Shown one piece after another: positions 1 through 9,008 of a stretch of 64,000 bases of DNA. This DNA is from Flavobacterium sedimenticola (GTDB lineage Bacteria > Bacteroidota > Bacteroidia > Flavobacteriales > Flavobacteriaceae), in the NCBI RefSeq assembly GCF_030053345.1, contig NZ_JASGBP010000002.1:124001-188000 (forward strand). The letters run 5' to 3'. The first letter of the stretch is position 1; each line of letters starts with the position of its first letter. Under the pieces are notes generated by a model, which worked only from the letters and a program-made list of their open reading frames with translations, was not told where the DNA came from and searched no databases. Both the position numbers and the translations under genes were made by a program.

Positions 1-198
1 GGGATTTCGGTGTATTGCAGTGCTGCTGCTATTACCAAAGTGGAAATGTTTGATGTGTTAGGGAAAATAGTATACCGAAACGAGGCACTTCAAACCAATG
101 CTTTAGAGTCGGTTTCAATTCAAAATAACGGAATGTTGTTGGTGAAAGTAACGCTTGACAACGGATTGACCTATACAAAGAAAACGTTGATACAATAA
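1..198 (+). CDS. C-terminal end of a T9SS-secreted protein (partial)
   Basis: The reading frame is open from the first base of the window, so the gene starts upstream. The visible 65 residues have the shape of a type A T9SS sorting domain: a VEMFDVLGKIVY strand, a short polar loop, a GMLLVKVTLDNG strand and a final KKTLIQ. In this family the tail directs export of the folded protein through the outer membrane and is then removed. The functional part of the protein lies outside the window. A rho-independent terminator follows 25 bases after the stop. Confidence 0.8.
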   Translation, partial: GISVYCSAAAITKVEMFDVLGKIVYRNEALQTNALESVSIQNNGMLLVKVTLDNGLTYTKKTLIQ

Positions 199-222
199 CT
201 AACCCTGTTATCATGTCAACTG

Positions 223-253
223 CCACCTAATCGAAAGATTCAGGTGGTTTTTT
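223..253 (+). terminator. Rho-independent terminator
   Basis: CCACCTAATC and GATT-C-AGGTGG pair around a GAAA tetraloop and are followed by a run of six T. It ends the partial T9SS gene upstream and separates it from the convergent fnr-like gene. Confidence 0.75.
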
Positions 254-267
254 GTTAATAGAGAAAG

Positions 268-948
268 TTAATCGGCCAGACGGCGCAGTTTATTTTTGTC
301 GATAATCTTAATTTTTTTACCTATTAAGTCTATCAGTCCTTCTTTTTTGAGTTCAGAAAGTAATCGAATACAACTCTCGGTAGCCGTTCCGATCATACCG
401 GCCAATTCTTCACGGGACAATTGAAGACGCAAAGCGCCTTCTGTATCGGTATTAAAGTTTTCTTCAAGGTAAATTAAGGTTCCGGCTAAGCGCTCTTTTA
501 CGTTTTTTTGGGCCAAATTCACCATGTGGTCGTCGGCCTCTTTTAAGTCACCGCAAATGGTGCGCATCACATTCATGGAAAATTGATTGTTTTGGGTGAA
601 AAATTGCAAAACTTCGCTTTTGGGAATAAAACAAACCTCCATGTCTTCCATAGCTACGGCACTCAGATTGGCAGGTTCTTCACTAATCATGGAGCGTTGT
701 CCCAATAGTTCACCGGGTTTTACCAATTTTACAATTTGGTCTTTGCCGTTAGAGCTTAATTTAGATAATTTACAAACCCCGTCTTTCACACAATAAATAC
801 CATTCGTAACCTCGCCTTCCTCAAAAATAGGTTCGCCTTTTTTTATGGTATACGACGTTTTGCATTCGGCCATTTTAAGCAGTTCGTCTTTGCTCAATGC
901 CTTCAGAGAACTGAATTGCCTCACGATACATTGTTCACATTTACTCAT
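268..948 (-). CDS. fnr: Crp/Fnr-family regulator, probable oxygen-responsive Fnr
   Basis: A 226-residue regulator with an N-terminal cyclic-nucleotide-binding-like barrel (about residues 20-140) and a C-terminal winged helix (about 170-215, with LSREELAGMIGTATES). The ATG at 948 is preferred over a longer frame to 1032 because the protein then begins MSKCEQC, and because the longer frame would run through the promoter and operator. Cysteines C4, C7 and C29, plus others near residue 75, could ligate an Fe-S cluster as in Fnr; this is inferred. It is divergent from ccoI, with a palindromic operator between them that sits at about -27 relative to its own -7 box, which suggests autorepression. 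Its likely targets in the window are ccoI, ccoS-ccoP and hemN. Confidence 0.85.
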   Translation of the reverse strand: MSKCEQCIVRQFSSLKALSKDELLKMAECKTSYTIKKGEPIFEEGEVTNGIYCVKDGVCKLSKLSSNGKDQIVKLVKPGELLGQRSMISEEPANLSAVAMEDMEVCFIPKSEVLQFFTQNNQFSMNVMRTICGDLKEADDHMVNLAQKNVKERLAGTLIYLEENFNTDTEGALRLQLSREELAGMIGTATESCIRLLSELKKEGLIDLIGKKIKIIDKNKLRRLAD

Positions 949-968
949 ACGGTTTAGGTTTGCTATTA

Positions 969-976
969 CAAATATA
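969..976 (-). promoter_or_regulatory. -7 box of the fnr promoter
   Basis: On the minus strand this reads TATATTTG, a full match to the Bacteroidota -7 consensus TAnnTTTG, 20 bases before the fnr start codon. The Fnr-type operator lies only 8 bases upstream, between the expected -33 and -7 elements, a position that normally represses. Confidence 0.5.
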
Positions 977-984
977 TTTAAAGT

Positions 985-998
985 ATGACAAATATCAT
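985..998. promoter_or_regulatory. Fnr-type operator between fnr and ccoI
   Basis: ATGACAAATATCAT is a near-palindrome (one mismatch) and the same motif as at 3441 and 13335. It lies 22 bases before the ccoI -7 box, the position of an activator at about -41.5. For the divergent fnr gene it overlaps the core promoter. Confidence 0.65.
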
Positions 999-1020
999 AT
1001 TTTAATTTTAGCCATAGTGC

Positions 1021-1028
1021 CAACTTTG
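1021..1028 (+). promoter_or_regulatory. -7 box of the ccoI promoter
   Basis: CAACTTTG differs from TAnnTTTG by one base. It is placed 22 bases after the Fnr-type operator, as in the two other promoters of this group, and about 29 bases before the ccoI ATG. Confidence 0.45.
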
Positions 1029-1056
1029 CCAAAGGTAAATGAGCAAATTATAAATT

Positions 1057-3432
1057 ATGAATCCATCACAGTGTTTCCATTGTGGTAATGAAATTGTAGA
1101 GAAAGACCGAATTGTTTTTGAGGCTAAAAGTTTTTGTTGTAACGGTTGTAAAACGGTTTACGAAATTTTCAGTCAGAATGACTTAACGTGTTACTACGAT
1201 TTTCAATCGGCACCGGGTGCCACACCACTTGATATTAAAGGTAAATACGATTTTTTAGCCAATGAGGCCATTGTCAACCAACTCCTCGATTTCCAAGAAA
1301 ATACAACCGCTATTGTTTCATTGTATATTCCTCATATACACTGTAGTTCGTGTATTTGGATTTTGGAGAATCTACAAAAGCTTCAGCCGGGAATCATAGC
1401 TTCTCAGGTAAACTTTCCCAACAAAAAAGTCCGCATTACGTATCATTCTGAAAAGACCCATCTCAAAGCCATTGTGGAATTGCTCTGTTCCATAGGATAC
1501 GAGCCTTACATTAGTTTAGAAAATTTCGGAGAGAGTAAAAAGAGGGTTGACCGCTCTTTGATTTACAAATTGGGTGTCGCTTTTTTCAGTTTCGGAAATA
1601 TTATGTTGCTTTCTTTTCCCGAGTATTTTGAAGTAGGGGAATTTTGGATTGAACAATATAAAGATTTCTTCCGTTGGCTCATTTTCGCATTATCGTTACC
1701 GGCTTTTATTTATTCGGCTTCCGGCTATTATGTGGCGGCTTGGAAGAGTTTAAAACAAGGGTTACTCAATATCGAAATTCCTATTGCTTTGGGAATTGTA
1801 GTAATGTTTATTCGAAGCACAGTGGATATCATTTTTGGCTTCGGACAAGGTTTTTTCGACAGCATGTGTGGGTTGATATTTTTTATGTTGCTCGGTAAGT
1901 TATTTCAACAAAAAACCTACGATTTTTTGTCGTTTGAACGCGATTATAAATCGTATTTCCCGATAGCCATTACAAAAATACTGCCCGATGGACAAGAAGA
2001 AGCCATACAGGTATACGATATTAAAAAAGGAGATCGTCTGTTGATTCGGAACCAAGAATTGATTCCGGTTGACGGGATTTTGATTTCCGAAAAGGCTTCA
2101 ATCGATTATAGTTTTGTGACAGGTGAAGCAGTTCCGATTGAAAAAGAATCGGGAGACAAAATTTTTGCCGGCGGCAAGCAATTGGGTAAGCTTATCGAAA
2201 TGGAAGTCCTGTTTTCGGTATCGCAAAGTTATTTGACCCAATTATGGAGTAATGATGTTTTCCAGAAAAAAGTAGAACAAAAACACAAATCCATTACCGA
2301 TAAAGTCAGTCATTATTTCACGCCGGCTTTGTTGCTACTCGCCGTTCTGTCTTTCGGATATTGGATATTCATAGATGTGAGTACTGCTTTCAATGTATTT
2401 ACAGCCATCCTTATTGTAGCTTGTCCGTGTGCTTTGGCGCTCACAGCTCCGTTTACGCTGGGTAATGTGCTGCGCATCATGGGGAACCGAAAGTTGTATC
2501 TTAAAAACGCCATCGTAATAGAGCAACTGGCCAAAGTGGATACCATTGTATTCGATAAGACGGGAACCATAACCACCAATAAAAAAACGTCAATTACTTA
2601 TGAGGGCGAAATCTTGAACGATTTTGAGTTAAAACTAATCAAGAATGCGCTCCGGGGTTCCAACCATCCGTTGAGTCGTCGCTTGTATGATTATTTACCG
2701 CCTCAAGAACTTGTTGGAGTCAGCCATTTTGAAGAAATAATAGGGAAAGGAGTTATTGCCGAATTGGAAGGCGGTACCGTCAAATTAGGTTCCTCTCAGT
2801 TCTTACAACATATGAGCGAAGCAACCCATAAGAAAACCAAAGTCCATGTCGAAATCAACGGTGTATACAAAGGCAGTTATGTGTTCAATAACCAATACCG
2901 TCAAGGTTTGGAGCAACTGTTTGAAGAATTGGCTAAGAAGTATGAATTGGTTGTATTGTCGGGAGATAACGATGGAGAGCGTAAAATTTTAGAAAAAATG
3001 TTACCTCCAAGTACACATTTGGTATTCAATCAAAAGCCGGAGCAAAAATTGGTTTACATCGATTCGTTACAACAACAAGGTAAAAATGTATTAATGGTTG
3101 GAGATGGTCTTAATGATGCCGGTGCCTTGGCACAGAGTAATGTGGGAATTTCCATTTCTGAAAATGTCAATGTGTTCTCACCGGCATGTGACGGTATTTT
3201 AGATGCCGGCCAGTTTTCAAAAATTGCGTTCTTTCTGCGGTATTCTAAAAATGCAATGTTAATTATTTATATGAGTTTCGGATTGTCGTTACTGTATAAC
3301 GTGGTTGGATTGAGCTATGCTGTAACCGGTAATTTATTACCCATAGTGGCCGCTATTATCATGCCGTTGAGTACTATAACTATTGTCAGTTTTGTAACCT
3401 TAATGAGTAATGTGTTTGCCGCCAAAAAATAA
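1057..3432 (+). CDS. ccoI: CcoI/FixI copper-transporting P-type ATPase for cbb3 oxidase assembly
   Basis: A 791-residue P1B-type ATPase. The N-terminus has a CxxC and CCNGC cysteine motif (residues 6-32) followed by an HMA-like fold with HCSSC near residue 98. Several membrane helices follow, then the CPC ion motif (VACPCALAL, about residue 455), the phosphorylation site DKTGT (about 500) and GDGLNDAGAL (about 685). CcoI-type pumps deliver copper across the membrane for the CuB centre of cbb3 oxidase; the cysteine-rich N-terminus and the ccoS neighbour separate it from the detoxifying CopA at 46870. It probably has its own Fnr-activated promoter. Confidence 0.93.
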   Translation: MNPSQCFHCGNEIVEKDRIVFEAKSFCCNGCKTVYEIFSQNDLTCYYDFQSAPGATPLDIKGKYDFLANEAIVNQLLDFQENTTAIVSLYIPHIHCSSCIWILENLQKLQPGIIASQVNFPNKKVRITYHSEKTHLKAIVELLCSIGYEPYISLENFGESKKRVDRSLIYKLGVAFFSFGNIMLLSFPEYFEVGEFWIEQYKDFFRWLIFALSLPAFIYSASGYYVAAWKSLKQGLLNIEIPIALGIVVMFIRSTVDIIFGFGQGFFDSMCGLIFFMLLGKLFQQKTYDFLSFERDYKSYFPIAITKILPDGQEEAIQVYDIKKGDRLLIRNQELIPVDGILISEKASIDYSFVTGEAVPIEKESGDKIFAGGKQLGKLIEMEVLFSVSQSYLTQLWSNDVFQKKVEQKHKSITDKVSHYFTPALLLLAVLSFGYWIFIDVSTAFNVFTAILIVACPCALALTAPFTLGNVLRIMGNRKLYLKNAIVIEQLAKVDTIVFDKTGTITTNKKTSITYEGEILNDFELKLIKNALRGSNHPLSRRLYDYLPPQELVGVSHFEEIIGKGVIAELEGGTVKLGSSQFLQHMSEATHKKTKVHVEINGVYKGSYVFNNQYRQGLEQLFEELAKKYELVVLSGDNDGERKILEKMLPPSTHLVFNQKPEQKLVYIDSLQQQGKNVLMVGDGLNDAGALAQSNVGISISENVNVFSPACDGILDAGQFSKIAFFLRYSKNAMLIIYMSFGLSLLYNVVGLSYAVTGNLLPIVAAIIMPLSTITIVSFVTLMSNVFAAKK

Positions 3433-3440
3433 AAACAAGT

Positions 3441-3484
3441 ATGACAAATGTCATATTTTAAGAATAACCACAACAGTAATTTTG
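3441..3484 (+). promoter_or_regulatory. Fnr-type operator and promoter of ccoS-ccoNOQP
   Basis: A perfect palindrome ATGACA-AA-TGTCAT occupies 3441-3454, and the -7 box TAATTTTG lies at 3477-3484, exactly 22 bases further on. With a start point about 5 bases after the box, the palindrome is centred near -41.5, the class II activator position of Crp/Fnr proteins. It shows that the oxidase genes can be transcribed separately from ccoI. Confidence 0.7.
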
Positions 3485-3503
3485 TCTAACACAAATTAGA
3501 GGT

Positions 3504-3698
3504 ATGAGTGTCATTTATATGTTAATCTCGATAAGTATTGTAGTTGCTGTATTCTTTCTCTACGCTTTCATTAAAGCGGTTAGAGGCGGACAATATGACG
3601 ACGACTATACGCCATCTGTCAGAATGCTTTTTGACGACGAGCTCGTAAAAGAAACTAACAAAAATCAAATTAATATAACCGAAGAAAAACAATTATAA
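3504..3698 (+). CDS. ccoS: CcoS, cbb3 oxidase maturation protein
   Basis: A 64-residue protein with one N-terminal membrane helix (MSVIYMLISISIVVAVFFLY) and a short acidic tail containing GGQYDDDYTP and MLFDD, the conserved end of the CcoS family. In other bacteria CcoS is needed to insert the redox cofactors of cbb3 oxidase. It is the first gene after the Fnr-type promoter and ends 2 bases before ccoNO. Confidence 0.9.
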   Translation: MSVIYMLISISIVVAVFFLYAFIKAVRGGQYDDDYTPSVRMLFDDELVKETNKNQINITEEKQL

Positions 3699-3700
3699 TT

Positions 3701-5878
3701 ATGGAAATGCAACAATTTCAGTATGACAACAAAATTGTAAGGAACTTCATTTACGCCAGTATCGTTTTTGGTGTGGTTGGGATGTTAGTTGGGCTAATAC
3801 TAGCATTTATGTTTTTATTTCCCAATGTAACCAGCGGAATTTCCTTTTTAAGTTTTGGACGACTCAGACCGTTACACACCAATGCGGTAATTTTCGCGTT
3901 TGTGGGGAATGCCATGTTTGCCGGAATTTATTACTCTATGCAACGCTTGCTCAAAGCCAGAATGTTTAGTGATTTTTTAAGCAAACTCCACTTTTGGGGT
4001 TGGCAATTAATTATTGTAGCCGCCGCCGTTACATTGCCGTTAGGCTATACGACTTCTAAAGAATATGCCGAGTTAGAATGGCCGATTGACATCGCTATAG
4101 CTTTGATTTGGGTAGTGTTCGGTATCAACATGATTGGTACCATTATTAAAAGGAGAGAACGTCATATTTATGTTGCTATTTGGTTCTATATAGCCACTTT
4201 TGTTACGGTGGCCGTACTTCATATTTTTAACAGTTTAGCATTACCGGTTTCTTTATCGGGTATGAAATCGTATTCGGTGTATGCCGGTGTACAAGATGCC
4301 TTAGTGCAATGGTGGTACGGACACAATGCAGTGGCTTTCTTCTTGACTACACCATTCCTGGGGATGATGTATTACTTTGTGCCGAAAGCGGCTAACAGAC
4401 CGGTGTATTCTTACCGATTGTCCATCATTCACTTCTGGTCGTTAATCTTTATTTACATCTGGGCCGGACCACACCACTTGTTGTATTCTGCGCTACCGGA
4501 TTGGGCTCAAAATCTTGGAGTAGTGTTCTCCGTAATGTTGATTGCGCCGTCTTGGGGTGGTATGATTAACGGCTTGTTAACCCTTCGTGGTGTTTGGGAT
4601 AAAGTACGTACCGATGCCGTATTGAAATTTTACGTAGTAGCGATTACGGGTTATGGTATGGCTACGTTTGAAGGACCAATGTTATCCTTGAAAAACGTAA
4701 ATGCTATTGCACACTTTACCGATTGGATTATTGCTCACGTTCACGTTGGTGCCTTGGCTTGGAACGGATTTTTATCATTCGGTATGATTTACTGGTTAAT
4801 CCCAAGAATGACCAAATCCAAATTATATTCTGAAAAATTAGCCAACTTCCATTTTTGGATTGGTACTTTAGGAATTGTGTTGTACGCCTTGCCTATGTAT
4901 GTAGCCGGGTTTACTCAAGCTTCAATGTGGAAACAATTCAAGCCGGATGGAACCTTACAATACGGCAACTTCTTAGAAACGGTAACTCAGATTATTCCAA
5001 TGTATTGGATGCGTGCCATCGGTGGTACTTTGTATTTAGTTGGTGTTTTAGTATTGGTTTACAATATTGTCAAAACCATCAAACAAGGTGCGGCTATCGA
5101 AGACGATGCTGCTGAAGCTCCTGAGTTAGCCGTTATCAGCCCGAACCGCCTAAAAGGAGAAAAATGGCACACTTGGTTGGAAAGAAAACCGGTAAAATTC
5201 ATGGTCTATACTACTATTGCCATCTTAATTGGTGGTATGGTACAAATTTTACCGACAATTTTGGTGAAATCAAATATCCCGACTATCGCCGCGGTAAAAC
5301 CGTATACACCACTTGAATTACAAGGACGCGATATTTACATCAGAGAGGGTTGTGTAAGTTGTCACTCCCAATTAATCCGACCATTCCGTTCCGAGGTGGA
5401 GCGTTACGGGGATTATTCTAAATCAGGCGAATATGTTTACGATCACCCGTTCTTGTGGGGTTCTAAACGTACCGGACCGGATTTACACCGTGAAGGTGTA
5501 CCGGGTAAACCATTCAACGGCGGTAGAGATGATGTGTGGCATTTTAACCATATGTACGATCCGCAAAGTATTTCCCCGGGTTCTATTATGCCAAGATACC
5601 AATGGTTAATTAAAAATCAGTTAGACAATTCGACGCTGCAAGCTAAGATGGAAACTATGGTAACCTTGGGAGTACCATATACCCAACAAGACATTGCCGA
5701 GGCATTAAAAACAGCCGATGCGCAAGCGTCTAAAATTGAAAGCAAATTACTGGCTAATCCGGACATCAAAAAAGCTTTTGGGGAAGCCAAAGAAGTGCCG
5801 TTGAAAGACCGAGAAATCATTGCTCTTATTGCTTACTTACAGCGTTTAGGAACCGATACCCAGGTGAAATCTAAATAA
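3701..5878 (+). CDS. ccoN: cbb3 cytochrome c oxidase, fused CcoN-CcoO subunits
   Basis: A 725-residue fusion. Residues 1-490 are CcoN, a 12-14 helix haem-copper oxidase core with conserved histidines in RPLHTNAVIF (H59), WWYGHNAVAF, AGPHHLLYS and HFTDWIIAHVHVG. Residues 505-725 are CcoO, a membrane-anchored cytochrome c with the haem site GCVSCHSQLIRP near residue 550 and the distal methionine region SPGSIMPRYQWL. It reduces oxygen to water at high affinity. The fusion is common in Bacteroidota. It follows ccoS and precedes ccoQ by 8 bases. Confidence 0.96.
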   Translation: MEMQQFQYDNKIVRNFIYASIVFGVVGMLVGLILAFMFLFPNVTSGISFLSFGRLRPLHTNAVIFAFVGNAMFAGIYYSMQRLLKARMFSDFLSKLHFWGWQLIIVAAAVTLPLGYTTSKEYAELEWPIDIAIALIWVVFGINMIGTIIKRRERHIYVAIWFYIATFVTVAVLHIFNSLALPVSLSGMKSYSVYAGVQDALVQWWYGHNAVAFFLTTPFLGMMYYFVPKAANRPVYSYRLSIIHFWSLIFIYIWAGPHHLLYSALPDWAQNLGVVFSVMLIAPSWGGMINGLLTLRGVWDKVRTDAVLKFYVVAITGYGMATFEGPMLSLKNVNAIAHFTDWIIAHVHVGALAWNGFLSFGMIYWLIPRMTKSKLYSEKLANFHFWIGTLGIVLYALPMYVAGFTQASMWKQFKPDGTLQYGNFLETVTQIIPMYWMRAIGGTLYLVGVLVLVYNIVKTIKQGAAIEDDAAEAPELAVISPNRLKGEKWHTWLERKPVKFMVYTTIAILIGGMVQILPTILVKSNIPTIAAVKPYTPLELQGRDIYIREGCVSCHSQLIRPFRSEVERYGDYSKSGEYVYDHPFLWGSKRTGPDLHREGVPGKPFNGGRDDVWHFNHMYDPQSISPGSIMPRYQWLIKNQLDNSTLQAKMETMVTLGVPYTQQDIAEALKTADAQASKIESKLLANPDIKKAFGEAKEVPLKDREIIALIAYLQRLGTDTQVKSK

Positions 5879-5886
5879 TACAAGTT

Positions 5887-6054
5887 ATGTTAAAGTTTGT
5901 CAAACACAATTTAGAAACCATTACCGGTGTAGAAATCTACCCGATAATATCGCTGACGATTTTCTTTACCGCTTTTGTATTGTTCACGGTTTGGGCGATG
6001 ACCTACAGTAAAGAAACCATTGAAAGAGTTAGTGAGCTTCCTTTGGAAGACTAA
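5887..6054 (+). CDS. ccoQ: Small CcoQ-like cbb3 subunit
   Basis: A 55-residue frame beginning ATG-TTA-AAG and ending LPLED. It encodes a polar start (MLKFVKHNLETITGVEIYP), one membrane helix (IISLTIFFTAFVLFTVWAM) and a charged tail. Position between ccoO and ccoP, 8 bases after the first and 24 before the second, together with size and topology, point to CcoQ, which stabilises the complex. Sequence similarity to proteobacterial CcoQ is not obvious, so the name rests on context. Confidence 0.75.
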   Translation: MLKFVKHNLETITGVEIYPIISLTIFFTAFVLFTVWAMTYSKETIERVSELPLED

Positions 6055-6078
6055 TCAATCACAATAAAAAATATAAAA

Positions 6079-7020
6079 ATGAAAAAATTAATTCCTTCAT
6101 ACGTAAGAGTACCACTGATTTTCGCCTTTGTTTTCGGCGCTTTGGAATACTTCATTGATTCGGGCGATCGTCCGGCTTTTATCAAGTTCCCTATGGTCGG
6201 TTTGTTTTTAGTGGTTTTCCTTTTTTTACTGGTAGCCATTGAAATTGTAATAAGTGCTATCGATAAAGTAACGTATCATATGCTAACCGATGCGCAACGT
6301 CAACAATTAAAAGAAGCGCAATCGGTATCGTTTACAGAAAGTAAATGGATTCAAGGTCTCATGAAGTCCATGACACGTTCCAAAGCCATAGAGCAAGAAG
6401 CCGATGTAATGCTCGAGCACGATTACGACGGTATTAAAGAGTTGGATAATGTGTTACCGCCATGGTGGGTTTATCTTTTCTATATTACTATTATTTTTAG
6501 TATTGTTTACTTGGTACGTTTTCATGTAATGGGCGATTACAACCAAGCCCAAGAGTTCGATCAAGAAGTGGCTGCGGCTAAATTGGAAATTGAAAAGAAT
6601 CAGCTTATCGCGCCTAAGGAAGAAATTACTTTAGACAAGGTTACCATGTTAACCGATGCCGAGAGTTTGGCTAAAGGAAAAGAAATATTTGCGAATGCTT
6701 GTGCGGCTTGTCACAAAGCAGACGGAGGCGGAGTCGTTGGACCTAACTTAACCGATGAATATTGGATTAACGGTGGCGGTATCAAAAATGTATTTAAATT
6801 GATTGCAGAAGGTAGTAAAAACAACCCTACGATGGTAGGATGGGCGAAAACCTTAGGCACTAAAGAAGTACAAAAAGTAGCCAGCTACGTTATGAGCTTA
6901 CAAGGCACCAAACCGGCCGGAGCTAAAGCACCGGAAGGGGAAAAATGGGTTGAGGAAGCCGCTCCTAAAACGGAGGCTGCTCCGGTCGCTGATAGTACAT
7001 CGGTAGTTCAAAAACAGTAA
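6079..7020 (+). CDS. ccoP: cbb3 oxidase subunit CcoP with a single cytochrome c domain
   Basis: A 313-residue protein: two N-terminal helices (about 8-25 and 35-60), a FixP-type segment with ELDNVLPPWWVYLF and a further helix (about 120-155), then one cytochrome c domain with ACAACHKADGGG (about 207-217). The distal ligand is probably the methionine in NPTMVGWAK. Proteobacterial CcoP normally has two CxxCH sites; only one is present. An Ala/Pro/Glu-rich tail follows. It passes electrons toward CcoO/CcoN. A hairpin follows the stop. Confidence 0.93.
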   Translation: MKKLIPSYVRVPLIFAFVFGALEYFIDSGDRPAFIKFPMVGLFLVVFLFLLVAIEIVISAIDKVTYHMLTDAQRQQLKEAQSVSFTESKWIQGLMKSMTRSKAIEQEADVMLEHDYDGIKELDNVLPPWWVYLFYITIIFSIVYLVRFHVMGDYNQAQEFDQEVAAAKLEIEKNQLIAPKEEITLDKVTMLTDAESLAKGKEIFANACAACHKADGGGVVGPNLTDEYWINGGGIKNVFKLIAEGSKNNPTMVGWAKTLGTKEVQKVASYVMSLQGTKPAGAKAPEGEKWVEEAAPKTEAAPVADSTSVVQKQ

Positions 7021-7028
7021 ATTTATAT

Positions 7029-7059
7029 AAAGGCTTTGAACTTAGGTTCGAAGCCTTTT
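7029..7059 (+). terminator. Hairpin between ccoP and ccoG
   Basis: AAAGGCTTTGAAC pairs with GTTCGAAGCCTTT (one G-U pair) around a TTAG loop, followed by only a short T stretch. It may be a weak terminator or an mRNA 3' end that lowers ccoG-ccoH expression relative to the oxidase. Confidence 0.5.
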
Positions 7060-7094
7060 AAACCCAAAGCATCCAATCGTTAATTCTACATACC

Positions 7095-8516
7095 ATGTCA
7101 ACCGTTAACCATGATGAAAGTTTTAGAGATAGTATAGCTACTATTGATGAAAAGGGAAAAAGAGCTTTTATTCATCCCAAAAAACCTTCCGGTCCGTTTT
7201 ATGATAAAAGAAAATGGCTCAGTTATTTTTTGTTGGTTTTTTTGTTATCGGCGCCCTTTATTAAAATTAACGGCAATCAGTTCTTACTTTTTAATGTAGT
7301 TGATCGAAGATTTAACATTTTCAGTTTTCCGTTTTGGCCGCAGGATTTCCATCTTTTTGTGATCTCCATGATTATCGGAGTCGTAGGATTGGCGTTGTTT
7401 ACCGTGGCATTCGGGCGTATTTTTTGCGGATGGTTTTGTCCGCAGACTATTTTTATGGAAATGGTGTTCCGACGCATCGAATTTTGGATCGACGGCGACA
7501 GAGCACAACAAATGCGCTTGGCAAAACAAGCATGGGATGCCGAAAAAATCAGAAAGAGAGTCGGTAAATGGATGATATTCTTTTTGATTTCTTTCATCAT
7601 TGCGAATGTGTTTTTGGCCTATTTGATAGGAAGTGATGAACTTATCCAATTTATCAAAGAAGGACCAACACAAAATACCGGAACGCTCATTGCCTTGTTG
7701 ATTTTTACCGCGGTATTCTACTTTATTTACGCTTGGTTCAGAGAACAAGTGTGTATTATTGCTTGTCCGTACGGCAGAATGCAAGGCGTTTTATTGGATA
7801 ACAAAACCATTAATGTAGCTTACGATCATGTACGTGGCGAAGGAGAATCGGGCAGAGGAAAGTTTAATAAGAATGAAGATCGTAAAGCACTGGGCAAAGG
7901 CGATTGTATTGATTGTAAAGTGTGTGTACATGTGTGTCCAACCGGAATCGATATCCGTAACGGGGTACAATTAGAATGTATTAATTGCACCGCTTGTATT
8001 GATGAATGTGATGCCATCATGGAAAAAGTCGGATTTCCAAAAGGATTAATTCGGTATGCCAGTGAAGACGAAATTGTGAAAAAAGAACCATTCCGGTTAA
8101 CTACCAGAATGAAAGGGTACATAGCCGTATTGGCTATTTTGGTTGGCGTATTCATCGGAATGTTATTCCTGAGAAATGAAGTTGAAGCTACGGTACTGCA
8201 TACTCCGGGACAATTGTTTCAACGCGAAGGACATCACATTGTCAATATTTACAATTATGATATTGTCAATAAAACCAATCAGGATTTTAACAATGTCACC
8301 TTCAAGCTCATCGAGCCCAAAGGTGAAATTAAACTGGTTGGTAGCCCCACAGCCAAAGTGCCAAAGCAAGGTTTGGCGAAAGGAACTTTTTTTGTCAAAA
8401 TATTGGAAAGCGATTTAGAAGACGAAAAAGTGGCGCTTAAAATAGAAGTTTACAGTAACAGTAAACACATCGAAACGGCGACTACCAATTTTGTAGGGCC
8501 GAGAAGTTTTAATTAA
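7095..8516 (+). CDS. ccoG: CcoG, cbb3 oxidase accessory ferredoxin-like membrane protein
   Basis: A 473-residue protein. Membrane helices near 43-60, 90-110, 160-180, 195-215 and 340-360 surround conserved motifs FCGWFCPQTIFMEMVFRR (about 115-132) and CIIACPYGRMQG. Two 4Fe-4S clusters follow in CIDCKVCVHVCPTGIDI and CINCTACIDECDAIM (about 272-312). The last 120 residues form an Ig-like FixG C-terminal domain. CcoG is associated with copper delivery or copper reduction during cbb3 assembly. ccoH follows after 12 bases. Confidence 0.94.
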   Translation: MSTVNHDESFRDSIATIDEKGKRAFIHPKKPSGPFYDKRKWLSYFLLVFLLSAPFIKINGNQFLLFNVVDRRFNIFSFPFWPQDFHLFVISMIIGVVGLALFTVAFGRIFCGWFCPQTIFMEMVFRRIEFWIDGDRAQQMRLAKQAWDAEKIRKRVGKWMIFFLISFIIANVFLAYLIGSDELIQFIKEGPTQNTGTLIALLIFTAVFYFIYAWFREQVCIIACPYGRMQGVLLDNKTINVAYDHVRGEGESGRGKFNKNEDRKALGKGDCIDCKVCVHVCPTGIDIRNGVQLECINCTACIDECDAIMEKVGFPKGLIRYASEDEIVKKEPFRLTTRMKGYIAVLAILVGVFIGMLFLRNEVEATVLHTPGQLFQREGHHIVNIYNYDIVNKTNQDFNNVTFKLIEPKGEIKLVGSPTAKVPKQGLAKGTFFVKILESDLEDEKVALKIEVYSNSKHIETATTNFVGPRSFN

Positions 8517-8528
8517 AAACAGCATATT

Positions 8529-8975
8529 ATGAAAATCAATTGGGGAAAAGGAATAGTCATCGCATTTGCACTATTTATGAGTTTCATACTGTATTTTGTG
8601 TTTAAAGTACAGTCGAATGACAAATACAACAACGAACTGGTAACACAAGAATACTACAAAAAAGAAAAATTAGTACAACAAAATATTGAAAGCACAGAGA
8701 ATGCCAATAGTTTATCGGAAAAAGTGCTGATTGCCAAAACCGAAAACGGCATCGTAGTCCGTTTTCCGAAAACATTAAACCCTGCTCTCATTCAAGGAAA
8801 AGTATCCCTATACAGACCGTCCAACCAAAAACTGGATTTTGATACCCCGATTTCATTATCCGGTTCCGATTTGCTCATACCTAAAAACAATCTGGTTGGC
8901 GGTCTATGGGATATTATTGTAGCTTGGGAATACGAAGGTAAAACCTATTTGAATAAAGAAGAAATCTATTTCTAA
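8529..8975 (+). CDS. ccoH: CcoH/FixH family protein
   Basis: A 148-residue protein with one N-terminal membrane helix (WGKGIVIAFALFMSFILYFV) and a periplasmic beta domain ending GGLWDIIVAWEYEGKTYL, the typical FixH ending. In other bacteria FixH/CcoH binds CcoI or the oxidase during maturation. It lies 12 bases after ccoG. Confidence 0.85.
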   Translation: MKINWGKGIVIAFALFMSFILYFVFKVQSNDKYNNELVTQEYYKKEKLVQQNIESTENANSLSEKVLIAKTENGIVVRFPKTLNPALIQGKVSLYRPSNQKLDFDTPISLSGSDLLIPKNNLVGGLWDIIVAWEYEGKTYLNKEEIYF

Positions 8976-9008
8976 AAGGCTAAAATCTAAGAAATCTAAT
9001 CATCTGAT

